A DNA stretch of 64,000 nucleotides from an uncultured Paenibacillaceae bacterium (GTDB taxonomy: Bacteria; Bacillota; Bacilli; Paenibacillales; K13). This document shows positions 54,239 to 62,712 of the stretch, in pieces. The stretch lies in assembly GCA_913056365.1 (NCBI GenBank), contig CAJXLT010000003.1, positions 62,001-126,000 on the forward strand. The letters are read 5' to 3'. The notes beneath the pieces are model-generated. The model was not told where the DNA came from, ran no database searches, and was given only the letters and a program-made list of their open reading frames with translations. The translations under genes and the position numbers were made by a program. Positions within the stretch are counted from its first letter, which is position 1, and every line of letters starts with the position of its first letter.

Positions 54239-56272
54239 ATGATGATGAACCGAATACGAGTGATCCCTCTTGCTCTATTGCTGCTTGCTGTACTCGCAAT
54301 ATCTGCGACAAGCATACAGTCGGTACTGGCAACGCCTGCAGAGAAGGAAGCAGACAGCACTTCACTCGACGGGTCATGGGACATGTATTGGAATGTGTTG
54401 CTTATGCCGGAGCAGATCGATGACAGTATGCAGCAGCCTGTACCGACGCACATGCCGACGGCTTGGCAGGAGCTACGTACGGATGGAGAGGCGCTGCCAC
54501 GGTTCGGGCACGCTACCTATCGCAAGCGAATTCAGGTTCCCCCGCAAGATGTTGGCGAGAGCAAGGCGATCTATATAGAAGCGATCGGGAGCGCTTATCG
54601 CATATGGGTGGATGGTCGAGAATTTCCTGGTATGGGCATGGTTGGCCGCCATGTGGATGAGGAAGTGCCGAAGCTCGGCAGCCGCATCATCACATTCATC
54701 CCGAAGCAGGACACAGTGGAGATCGTCATCCAAGTGTCCAATTATTCATTCCGCGAAGGCGGCATAATAGGCGAGCTTGCCTACGGCGATGTAGCAGATA
54801 TGCAGGATTTGCTGCTTGATCAGGCGTTTGTCGACTTGTTCTTCGCCGGAGGATTCGTTCTAATTGGGCTGTATTATCTCATTCTATATGCGGCACGCAG
54901 GAAGGATGAATCCAAGCTAATTATTGGCGGTTTGATGCTGCTAGTCGCGATCCGACTTCTATTATTGAACGAATATGTCACCTATTATGTCGTGCCATCC
55001 GCAGATTGGCAATGGATGGTCAAAATCGAATACTTGGCGGAAGTTGGTGCTCTGTACCTAGCAAGTGTATTGATGAAGACACTGTATCCGAAGGAAGTTC
55101 ATCCGCTGATGCTCCGCGTTACCTATATATGCGCGGCTCTGCTCGGTGTATATGTGTTGTTAGCACCTGTGCGGATATTCACTAGTACAATGGTTGTCCA
55201 TGCAGCGGTTATTTCCGCTATTCTGCTCTATTTCATGTTCTTCGTAGGCATGCTTGCAGTGATGCGCAAGCGAGAAGGGGCAAGAATCAATCTGTTCGGC
55301 CTGCTTATTGTCGTGATCGGGATTGCGAATGACGCGCTATACCATACGAAGCTGCTTCACACGGTGGAGATACTGGAATATTGCATTCTCCTATTCGTCC
55401 TGCTTCAAGCTGTCATTATCTCCTATCGTTATGCACTGCTGCAACACACATTGGAATCGAAGGTAGCAGAGCGAACGAGAGAGCTTCATAGGAAAAATGA
55501 GGAGTTGGCGCAGCTGCAGGCAGCGCGAACCAAGATGCTTGCCAACATAGCCCATGACTTAGGTTCGCCGATTGCAGGTATCCAGACATACTTGCAGCTG
55601 ATGGAGCAAGGCATGCTTCGCCACACTAACAGCGAGACGTGGAGGCCGATGCTGGACAAGTCAGAATCGATCAAGCGATTAGTAGGCGAGCTGTTCGAGC
55701 TGTCCAAGCTGGAATCTGGAGAGATGCGCTTTCAATACGAGACCGTAGAAGTCCGAAGCCTGATTGCAGATGTGTATCAGACGTATGCGCCGGATTTGGA
55801 CCGGCAGCAGAAGGAATTACAGATCCATCGGTTAGCAACACTATGGAATGGCAAGCAGGCGCAAGTACGGATAGATCGCTTCCAACTCATGAGAGTTTTC
55901 CAAAATTTCATCGACAATGCAACCAAGTTCAGTCCTAGCGGAACACCGATTCGACTGAATGCTTTCATACAGAGGAGTGCGCAATCAGAGCCGCTTACGG
56001 ATGCGATTCGTGTGGAAATTGTCGACTGCGGTTCAGGAATAGCGAAGGATGATTTGCCGCATGTGTTCCAGCGCTTTTACAAGAAGCAGGAGGGCAATGC
56101 CAGCGGGAGCGGAATCGGCTTGGCTATTGCGAAGGAGATTATAGAGCAGCATGGCGGCACAGTAGGTGTGGACAGCTTGTTGGATGAAGGAAGTACATTT
56201 TACTTCGTCCTGCCGCTTCTCTCTACTGAAACTGCCGCTCTAGGTATTGAACCGCTTCGCGGCGATTCCTGA
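54239..56272 (+). CDS. Sensor histidine kinase, 7TMR-DISM type
   Basis: A 677-residue kinase related in its sensor part to the hybrid kinase at 11676. A signal anchor is followed by a galactose-binding-like outer domain (LDGSWDMYWNVLL, HATYRKRIQVPP), seven membrane helices (about 205-415), HisKA with NIAHDLGSPIAGIQ (His439) and an ATPase domain with DNATKFS, DCGSGIAKDD and GSGIGLAIAKEI. The start is one of three consecutive ATGs (54239-54247) after AAGGGGG. The gene ends 50 nt inside the convergent NarL-type regulator gene, which may be its partner, although HisKA kinases rarely pair with NarL proteins. Signal unknown. Confidence 0.9.
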   Translation: MMMNRIRVIPLALLLLAVLAISATSIQSVLATPAEKEADSTSLDGSWDMYWNVLLMPEQIDDSMQQPVPTHMPTAWQELRTDGEALPRFGHATYRKRIQVPPQDVGESKAIYIEAIGSAYRIWVDGREFPGMGMVGRHVDEEVPKLGSRIITFIPKQDTVEIVIQVSNYSFREGGIIGELAYGDVADMQDLLLDQAFVDLFFAGGFVLIGLYYLILYAARRKDESKLIIGGLMLLVAIRLLLLNEYVTYYVVPSADWQWMVKIEYLAEVGALYLASVLMKTLYPKEVHPLMLRVTYICAALLGVYVLLAPVRIFTSTMVVHAAVISAILLYFMFFVGMLAVMRKREGARINLFGLLIVVIGIANDALYHTKLLHTVEILEYCILLFVLLQAVIISYRYALLQHTLESKVAERTRELHRKNEELAQLQAARTKMLANIAHDLGSPIAGIQTYLQLMEQGMLRHTNSETWRPMLDKSESIKRLVGELFELSKLESGEMRFQYETVEVRSLIADVYQTYAPDLDRQQKELQIHRLATLWNGKQAQVRIDRFQLMRVFQNFIDNATKFSPSGTPIRLNAFIQRSAQSEPLTDAIRVEIVDCGSGIAKDDLPHVFQRFYKKQEGNASGSGIGLAIAKEIIEQHGGTVGVDSLLDEGSTFYFVLPLLSTETAALGIEPLRGDS

Positions 56273-56885
56273 CGCCTAGTTTGTCATAGAGCACAGTTAA
56301 GTAATTCTTAATCGTACCCTCGGTTACGAACATCCTCTCCGCTATCTCCTTGTTCGTGAGCCGGTTCAGCAGCATCGGTAGCAGCTCCTGTTCTTTAGCG
56401 GACAGGTAGTGGCTTTCGGCAAAGGTGTGAAGGGCCATCCGCTTCAGTGAGGGGTCCTTCCTCGCAATGTATTGGACAAGCTTGGTCGCCACCTCCGCAG
56501 GGAGGAAGTATTCCCCGTTCGCCGCATCGCGCAATGCTTGCAGCAGCTTGCGGAAATCCATCCCTTTCAACAAATAACCAGTTGCTCCGCTCGCTAATGC
56601 TTCGACAATATACGCTTCATCATTAAACGTCGTCAATACAATAATAATACCCTCGTATTGGTGCGCCCTCAACTGCTGAATGCAGGTAATTCCGTTCATG
56701 ACGGGCATTTGTATATCGATAAGCACCAGATCAGGCTTGTGAAGCATGATCTGTCTCAGTGCGTCCTGACCGTTATCCGCGGTCCCGACTAATTCCATAT
56801 CTGGAGTATTGCGAATGGCGATCGATAAGCTGTCGCGAATCAGCGCATCGTCTTCTGCCATGAAGATGGTAAGCTTGCCGCTCAT
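56223..56885 (-). CDS. NarL/LuxR-family response regulator
   Basis: A 220-residue regulator. The receiver has MAEDD, VLIDIQMPVMNG (Asp57), LTTFND and YLLKGMDF. The LuxR helix-turn-helix (about 155-215) has LTNKEIAERMFVTEGTIKNYL. GGGGAGAACG precedes ATG 56885. Its 3' end overlaps the convergent kinase gene by 50 nt, so the two mRNAs would be complementary there. It is divergent from the exopolysaccharide cluster across a 446-bp region and could control it (inference). Confidence 0.92.
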   Translation of the reverse strand: MSGKLTIFMAEDDALIRDSLSIAIRNTPDMELVGTADNGQDALRQIMLHKPDLVLIDIQMPVMNGITCIQQLRAHQYEGIIIVLTTFNDEAYIVEALASGATGYLLKGMDFRKLLQALRDAANGEYFLPAEVATKLVQYIARKDPSLKRMALHTFAESHYLSAKEQELLPMLLNRLTNKEIAERMFVTEGTIKNYLTVLYDKLGVRNRREAVQYLERQFQ

Positions 56886-57331
56886 CGTTCTCCCCCTATC
56901 TTATTTGACGCTACACGAGCTAGGACTGTAGACAGTCCATCTATCTCGAATTGCAAATATGTCGGATGATCGCACTTCATGACCAAATGTCACTGTGACA
57001 AGCGCAGGTATTATGGTTAACTAGTAGTATAGAGTGCTCAGGCATGAGGTTTGTAGAGAAGTGTCTAATTGTATAGAAATTGTATAGAATACCTCGCTAT
57101 ACTAGTGACTGTGGAACTAGTAAGTGTCGAACTTCTCTCATCATACCGTGAGTATCATAAACCATGCAACATCCCGAATACGGGGTTAGGCTATGGGATG
57201 AGTTTCACCTGTTGGGGATAACGTTGTAACAATTTGCATACTCAGTCAGCCTTGAATCAGCGAACAGCATACAACTAGAATGTCAGCAGAGATAGAGCTA
57301 CGCTATTAATAGGGAAGCAAGGGTGATGGTT
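56886..57331. other. Long divergent regulatory region
   Basis: This 446-bp gap holds no gene. It contains a 13-bp perfect palindrome, TGTCACTGTGACA (56988-57000). It also has a tandem ATTGTATAGAA pair (57068-57089) with -10-like TATAGAAT, and a region at about 57160-57220 with short complementary segments (CATCCC/GGGATG). A long 5' leader before a PilZ gene could host an RNA switch, but I do not recognise a known class. Confidence 0.45.
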
Positions 57332-57715
57332 ATGAATATGAGTCGCAGGAACGAAACGTTTCGCTACGAATTCGGAGAACCGTTGGCAGGGAAGTTCCGA
57401 TTAACTGAGATAGATGGGAACAAGCTAGAGAGCCGCATGGGGGAGATGGAAGTGCAGGACATTAGCCTGCAAGGCATGAAGGTAACGATGCCCCTAGATT
57501 TACCAGTCAGGGAGAAAGCCATTAATGGCTTGTTCTATGTTACGATTGCTTCTGCGGACTATACAATTCCGGGCAAATTCATATGGCGTAAGCCTAAGGT
57601 GAATGAGTACCAATATGGTATCCATCTGCAATGTGACAATGCTATGAAGAATGCACTGTTATCAGGGCTGAAGTCCCATGCGAAGTCGAACCTTACTGAG
57701 AAATCAGACTCATAA
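57332..57715 (+). CDS. PilZ domain protein
   Basis: A 127-residue single-domain protein with the cyclic-di-GMP-binding signature of PilZ proteins: an N-terminal SRRNETFR arginine motif and VQDISLQGMKV (D-x-S-x-x-G). A beta-barrel core follows (PGKFIWRKPKVNEYQYGIHL). Several in-frame starts exist (57323 GTG, 57326, 57332, 57338); 57332 fits AAGGGTGA best. It is the first gene before the exopolysaccharide genes and likely reports second-messenger levels to them. Confidence 0.8.
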   Translation: MNMSRRNETFRYEFGEPLAGKFRLTEIDGNKLESRMGEMEVQDISLQGMKVTMPLDLPVREKAINGLFYVTIASADYTIPGKFIWRKPKVNEYQYGIHLQCDNAMKNALLSGLKSHAKSNLTEKSDS

Positions 57716-57812
57716 TTGGCAGTCAACAACGTACGAGAGCAGGAGATCCGCGAGGGGCAGATCCCTGTTTTTTCATTTGCCTATGCATATAGAGAGAAGG
57801 AGAAGCTGGATA

Positions 57813-59318
57813 ATGCGCAACCAACAAGCTCGAGTATTCCGCAGGTCGGTCTTAATGCTGACAGTCGTTGCAATGGCTGGCTTGGCTGTACTTGTATGGA
57901 CGGGATGGCTGTCGCTTGGCACGCATTCATCGGAGGAAGCCGTATCGTCAGCTGACGAATCTGTGCCTGCTATGGGAGTGCCCTCAGAATTGTCATCTGA
58001 AGAACGAAGTTTAGCCATTGATACTATCTTCACTTCGCAGAAGCAGATGGCCTTGACCTTCAACGGATTGGCGGACATGGAGACGATGACTAGCTTGCTG
58101 CATGAATTAGATAAGCACGACATACGCGCGACATTCTTCCTGCCGGGAATGCGTGTAGCGGAGGAACCAGACTTGGTAGAGAAGATCGTGCAGGCAGGAC
58201 ATGAGATTGCGAATAATACGCTCGATCAGCAGGATATGAGCGAGTGGCCGATTGCCGACATCTACGAGGACCTCCGCTTGACGAATGAGCTGATCGAGCG
58301 CGAGGTTGGCATACAGCCTCGATATGTGCGTTCGCGATCCGGTGATTACACCGATGATCTGAGACGAGCTGCCGAGGCGCTGGGCATGGAGGCAGTAGTC
58401 GGCTACAGCATTAACCCGCGAGACCGTGATGGCAAGAGCGCAGCGGAAATCGGGGCTTATGTGGACAGGTATATGCGCAGGGGAGCAGTCGTGCTGCTGC
58501 ATACGAATCTTAATCCCGAGATTGTGGATGCGATCGCCTATATTGCCGATGCTGCAACGCACAAGGGGTATTCATTCGTCCCGATTGGACAATTGCGAGA
58601 GAATGGCACGGTGTACAAGCCGTTGGAGGAGATACCAGGATTCGATGCGGCCCAGATGAATCCGGATTATGCGGATAGGACCTATACGCTTATCGAAAGT
58701 ATACCGAACGGGAAGAAGGAAATTGCTATGACCTTCGATGATTGGGGAAGTGAAGACACGATCAATGCCGTTCTTGACATCCTGGACGACTACGACTTGA
58801 AGTGTACCTTCTTCCTCGTCGGTGAAGGTGTGGAGAAGAATCCGAACCTCGCCCGAGCGATACTGGATGACGGTCATGAGATCGCCAATCATACGTACAG
58901 CCATAAGGTAGTGACGACTCTGTCACCGAAGGAGTTGCAGGAAGAAGTGGTGAAGGGCCATCAAGCGCTGACAGAGGCGCTGCAAGAACCGCCTCTGATG
59001 ATATTCCGGCCGCCGACAGGCGTGTTCGATGACACCGCAGCCCGAATCATTGCCGCCACAGGATATCAGATGATTGTGAATTATGATGTGGACCCAATGG
59101 ACTGGGACGCTGCGCACAGTGCAGAGGATATTACGAATACAATCTTGGAACAGACCGTAGACGGGAGTATCATACTTCTTCATATACTTGACGATAAACA
59201 TACTATAGAAGCTTTGCCGAATGTTATAGAAGGCTTGCAGGCCGAAGGGTATTCATTCGTAAAGGTAACGGAGCTCATGGAATATATGTCAGGCAATGAG
59301 AGGATATTGGAGCAATGA
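57813..59318 (+). CDS. Tandem NodB-type polysaccharide deacetylase, first domain degenerate
   Basis: A 501-residue membrane-anchored protein (RRSVLMLTVVAMAGLAVLVW). Two NodB-like domains: residues about 70-270 and 295-490. The second is canonical, with AMTFDDWG, HEIANHTYSH, FRPPTG and ILLHIL. The first has LTFNGLA instead of TFDDG and HEIANNTLDQ without the second histidine, so its metal site looks lost. AAGGAG is 10 nt before ATG 57813. It overlaps the dehydrogenase gene by 4 nt. It probably removes acetyl groups from an N-acetylated exopolysaccharide or peptidoglycan outside the membrane. Confidence 0.88.
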   Translation: MRNQQARVFRRSVLMLTVVAMAGLAVLVWTGWLSLGTHSSEEAVSSADESVPAMGVPSELSSEERSLAIDTIFTSQKQMALTFNGLADMETMTSLLHELDKHDIRATFFLPGMRVAEEPDLVEKIVQAGHEIANNTLDQQDMSEWPIADIYEDLRLTNELIEREVGIQPRYVRSRSGDYTDDLRRAAEALGMEAVVGYSINPRDRDGKSAAEIGAYVDRYMRRGAVVLLHTNLNPEIVDAIAYIADAATHKGYSFVPIGQLRENGTVYKPLEEIPGFDAAQMNPDYADRTYTLIESIPNGKKEIAMTFDDWGSEDTINAVLDILDDYDLKCTFFLVGEGVEKNPNLARAILDDGHEIANHTYSHKVVTTLSPKELQEEVVKGHQALTEALQEPPLMIFRPPTGVFDDTAARIIAATGYQMIVNYDVDPMDWDAAHSAEDITNTILEQTVDGSIILLHILDDKHTIEALPNVIEGLQAEGYSFVKVTELMEYMSGNERILEQ

Positions 59319-60631
59319 GTCAGATGATACAGCGACTGCAGGCGGGGGATGCCAAACTAGCCGTAATCGGACTTGGGTATGTGGGGTTGCCGCTGGCCCT
59401 GGCTTTTGCACAGCATATGTCGGTTATTGGTTTCGATGTGAATCGTAGCAAGGTAGAGCGTTATCGGAACGGCAAGGACGTAACCGGCAGCATGGGCGAT
59501 GCCGCACTGCGAGATTGCCTCGTTGACTTTACAGCCGATGAGGAGCGGCTTGCGGAAGCGGATGTGTATATTGTTGCTGTGCCTACGCCGATACGGAGCG
59601 GCAATGTGCCGGACCTGCGTTATGTGCAGAGTGCAAGCCGTCAGATCGGCATGCGAATGAACCGCGGTGCACTGGTCATCTACGAATCGACGGTGTATCC
59701 AGGGGTGACAGAAGAGATCTGCATCCCCATATTGGAGCATGAGTCTGGGCTACGCTGTGGAGTAGATTTCAAGGTCGGGTATTCGCCGGAGCGCATCAAT
59801 CCGGGCGATCCTGATCATGAGCTGACGACGATCACGAAGGTCGTATCCGGCTGTGACGAAGATGCTTTATCCATAGCGGCTGCGCTGTATGAGATCATTA
59901 TCGAGGCCGGGGTATACCGAGCGGAAAGCATTCAAGTGGCGGAAGCTGCCAAGGTCATTGAGAATGCGCAACGAGACATCAACATCGCATTCATGAACGA
60001 GTTGTCCATGTTGTTCCACCGCATGGGTCTGGACACGCAGCAGGTGCTGCAGGCGGCTGCTACCAAGTGGAACTTCCTGAATTTCCGTCCGGGTCTCGTC
60101 GGCGGTCATTGTATCGGCATTGACCCCTACTACTTGACATACAAGGCGGAAGACAGGGGCTATCGGTCGCGGATCATCTTGGCAGGAAGGCATATCAATG
60201 ACGGCATGGGCGTCTATGTCGCTCAGCAGGTCATGAAGCAGCTCGTTCGATTGAAACTGGACATGGAGCATGCCCGTATAGCCATCCTTGGCTTGACCTA
60301 CAAGGAGAATTGCTCAGATATTCGCAATAGCAAGGTCAAGGACATCATTCGCGAATTAGCCGAATATGGCATTACGCCGGCAGTCGTCGATCCGTTGGCA
60401 GATGAGGAGGAGGTAGCGGCCGAGTATGAGATCGGCCTGTCGAAGCTAACAGATCTTTATGACGTGAATGCGGTCATTGTAGCTGTGCCTCATGCTGCAT
60501 TTCAGGCGCTCACTGTTGAGGATTTCGACAAGATGTTCGACCAGAACGAAGCGAAGTTAATGGTGGATGTGCGAGGCATATACGCCAAGGAGACTTATGC
60601 AGAGCGTCATATTCACTATTGGCGTTTGTAG
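59315..60631 (+). CDS. Nucleotide-sugar 6-dehydrogenase (UDP-GlcNAc/GalNAc type)
   Basis: A 438-residue NAD-dependent enzyme of the UDP-glucose/GDP-mannose dehydrogenase family. The Rossmann motif is VIGLGYVGLPLALAFA. The central part has YSPERINPGD and TKVVSGCD, and the catalytic cysteine is in GGHCIGIDPYYL. The latter, together with AEDRGYRSRIIL, is typical of the branch acting on N-acetylhexosamines (WbpA/TviB-like), but UDP-glucose cannot be excluded. It would supply a uronic-acid donor to the glycosyltransferase downstream. ATG 59315 overlaps the previous stop (ATGA). Confidence 0.92.
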   Translation: MSQMIQRLQAGDAKLAVIGLGYVGLPLALAFAQHMSVIGFDVNRSKVERYRNGKDVTGSMGDAALRDCLVDFTADEERLAEADVYIVAVPTPIRSGNVPDLRYVQSASRQIGMRMNRGALVIYESTVYPGVTEEICIPILEHESGLRCGVDFKVGYSPERINPGDPDHELTTITKVVSGCDEDALSIAAALYEIIIEAGVYRAESIQVAEAAKVIENAQRDINIAFMNELSMLFHRMGLDTQQVLQAAATKWNFLNFRPGLVGGHCIGIDPYYLTYKAEDRGYRSRIILAGRHINDGMGVYVAQQVMKQLVRLKLDMEHARIAILGLTYKENCSDIRNSKVKDIIRELAEYGITPAVVDPLADEEEVAAEYEIGLSKLTDLYDVNAVIVAVPHAAFQALTVEDFDKMFDQNEAKLMVDVRGIYAKETYAERHIHYWRL

Positions 60632-60648
60632 TGGATAGGAGTCGTTTC

Positions 60649-62691
60649 ATGTTCAGCTTATGGAAGAAGAAACCGACGTCTGACGTGGAAGAGAAACTGA
60701 CAATGCCTCGGCAGGACCGGCGACCATTGACCTATGTGCCGGACCCGGAGAACGTGCGGATGAAGACGGACCGGCGAGGCTTGCCTGACAGCGGTGATGC
60801 CAATGCCGGCGATGTGGACAGGCTTCGCTTGTTAAGTCTGCGCTATGAGGCTGATTTCGAGGTGACGTTATATCCGCGCGGGCGGAGCCGCAAGAAGAAG
60901 GCTGCCCGGCAGGCGAGAGCGGTCGATATTTCCTCCACAGGCATGCTGGTTGAATTGGCGGACGGTGAGGATCGTCCCTTCCTGATCGGACAGGTGATGA
61001 CTACCCGCTTCCGCATCCCGCCGGGCACGATGCCAGAAGGCTTCGAACATACAGTGAATACCAATGTGCGGGTTGTGCGCAAGTTCACGCGCGAGGACGG
61101 CGAATTAGCGAGACAAATGGTCGCCTTCCAATTCACGAAGCCGCTAACCGATTACTTCAAGCGCAAGCGGTGGGGAGTTTCCATCTATACAGCAAGCACG
61201 CTGCTGTTCATCGCGGTGTTGTTCATTATGCTGATGCGTGTGCAGAGTATTATTTATTTCCAATATCATTATATGCTGTATCTGTACAGCTTGATTGCAG
61301 CAGCGTTCTTACTGTCGCGCTACTTGTTCGGCGCGTTGTACCGAGAAGTGCCGATTAATCCGGCATTTACGCCGGGCGTATCGATCATTATTCCTTGCTT
61401 CAACGAGAAGGAGTGGATTCATCGCACCATTATTAGCTGCATGAATCAGGATTATCCGGTCGAACAGCTCGAGGTGATCGTCGTTGACGATTGCTCGACC
61501 GATGGTTCAGCTCACGAAATTCGCAGAGTTATCGAGATGATTCACGAGCGAGCGGATCGTTATGCGACCAGAGATCGGCTGTCCTGTCACATCATGACGG
61601 AGAACGGTGGGAAGCGGGAAGCACTAGTTCAAGGCGTGAAGCGCGCCAAGCATGATCTGATTGTCTTCGTCGACTCGGACAGCTTCCTCGAGCCGACGGC
61701 TATTCGCCATCTCGTCCAACCGTTCCAAGATCCGCGTATGGGTGGTGTATCCGGGCGTACCGAAGTGGAGAACAAATATACGAACTTTTATACGAAGATG
61801 CAGACCGTGCGCTATTATATTGCGTTCCGCATTATGAAGGCTGCCGAGTCGTACTTCGACTGCGTCACCTGTCTCTCCGGACCGCTGTCTTGCTACAGGA
61901 AGAGCCTGATCACGAAGCATGCTGATGCTTGGCTTACCCAGCGGTTCCTTGGCCATCCGGCAACGTTCGGCGATGATCGGAGCATGACTAACTATGTGCT
62001 GCAGACCCATCGCACTGGCTACCAAGACAGCGCAATATGCTCGACGATCGTTCCTTCCTCGCGGAAGGTGTTCCTGAAGCAGCAGATGCGCTGGAAGCGT
62101 TCGTGGCTGCGAGAGTCGCTGCGCGCAGGCGGATTCATCTGGAAGAAGGAGCCGTTCATGGCGTTCTTCTTCTATATCGGATTAATCGTTCCTATCGCAG
62201 CTCCGGTCGTCGTCCTCTACAATCTTGTGTACACACCGGTTCGGCATGGGATTTTTCCCGGCACGTTCTTGATCGGGTTGTTCATGATGGCGATGTTGAT
62301 GAGCCTGGCTCATCTCTTCTTCAAGCGCAGCCGCTTGTGGCTGTTCGGAGTAGTATTCTGCGTATTCTATGAATTGGTGCTGCTGTGGCAGATGCCTGTC
62401 GCTTGGGTCACCTTCTGGAAATCGACCTGGGGCACAAGAGAGACACCGCAAGATATCGAAGCGCGGGAACGGAAGGAAGCTCGCAGCAAGAAAGGCTGGA
62501 GGTTCTGGTTGCCTGGGAAGTCCAGGGCAGTCTCCGCTGCGCGCTTGTCAGGAGCTGCAGGATATGCGGGTGAAGAGCTGTCTCGAATGAGAACGTACGG
62601 AGGCAAGGGGCTTCTAGGATCGCGCAAGTCCAAGAAGTCTCGGAAGGCTAGCAGGCAGTCAGATAGTGGCGGTATAAGCTTGCATGATTAA
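60649..62691 (+). CDS. Membrane glycosyltransferase family 2 with N-terminal PilZ domain
   Basis: A 680-residue processive polysaccharide synthase. The PilZ domain (about 60-170) has an arginine-rich start (RSRKKKAARQARAV) and VDISSTGM (DxSxxG). Two membrane helices follow, then the GT2 domain (about 245-480) with VSIIIPCFNEKEW, VVDDCSTDGS, FVDSDSF and the QQMRWKRSWLR acceptor motif as in cellulose, hyaluronan and PgaC synthases. More helices and a basic tail follow. GGAG lies 7 nt before ATG 60649. PilZ placed before the catalytic domain is unlike BcsA, where it follows. Likely activated by cyclic-di-GMP to make and export the polymer. Confidence 0.9.
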   Translation: MFSLWKKKPTSDVEEKLTMPRQDRRPLTYVPDPENVRMKTDRRGLPDSGDANAGDVDRLRLLSLRYEADFEVTLYPRGRSRKKKAARQARAVDISSTGMLVELADGEDRPFLIGQVMTTRFRIPPGTMPEGFEHTVNTNVRVVRKFTREDGELARQMVAFQFTKPLTDYFKRKRWGVSIYTASTLLFIAVLFIMLMRVQSIIYFQYHYMLYLYSLIAAAFLLSRYLFGALYREVPINPAFTPGVSIIIPCFNEKEWIHRTIISCMNQDYPVEQLEVIVVDDCSTDGSAHEIRRVIEMIHERADRYATRDRLSCHIMTENGGKREALVQGVKRAKHDLIVFVDSDSFLEPTAIRHLVQPFQDPRMGGVSGRTEVENKYTNFYTKMQTVRYYIAFRIMKAAESYFDCVTCLSGPLSCYRKSLITKHADAWLTQRFLGHPATFGDDRSMTNYVLQTHRTGYQDSAICSTIVPSSRKVFLKQQMRWKRSWLRESLRAGGFIWKKEPFMAFFFYIGLIVPIAAPVVVLYNLVYTPVRHGIFPGTFLIGLFMMAMLMSLAHLFFKRSRLWLFGVVFCVFYELVLLWQMPVAWVTFWKSTWGTRETPQDIEARERKEARSKKGWRFWLPGKSRAVSAARLSGAAGYAGEELSRMRTYGGKGLLGSRKSKKSRKASRQSDSGGISLHD

Positions 62692-62712
62692 GGGATTGTG
62701 AAGGGATTGCGA

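Noticed and set aside
57160-57230. Possible cyclic-di-GMP riboswitch before the PilZ gene
   Set aside because: Short stems exist, but the conserved GEMM core sequences are not present; kept only as an unexplained leader.
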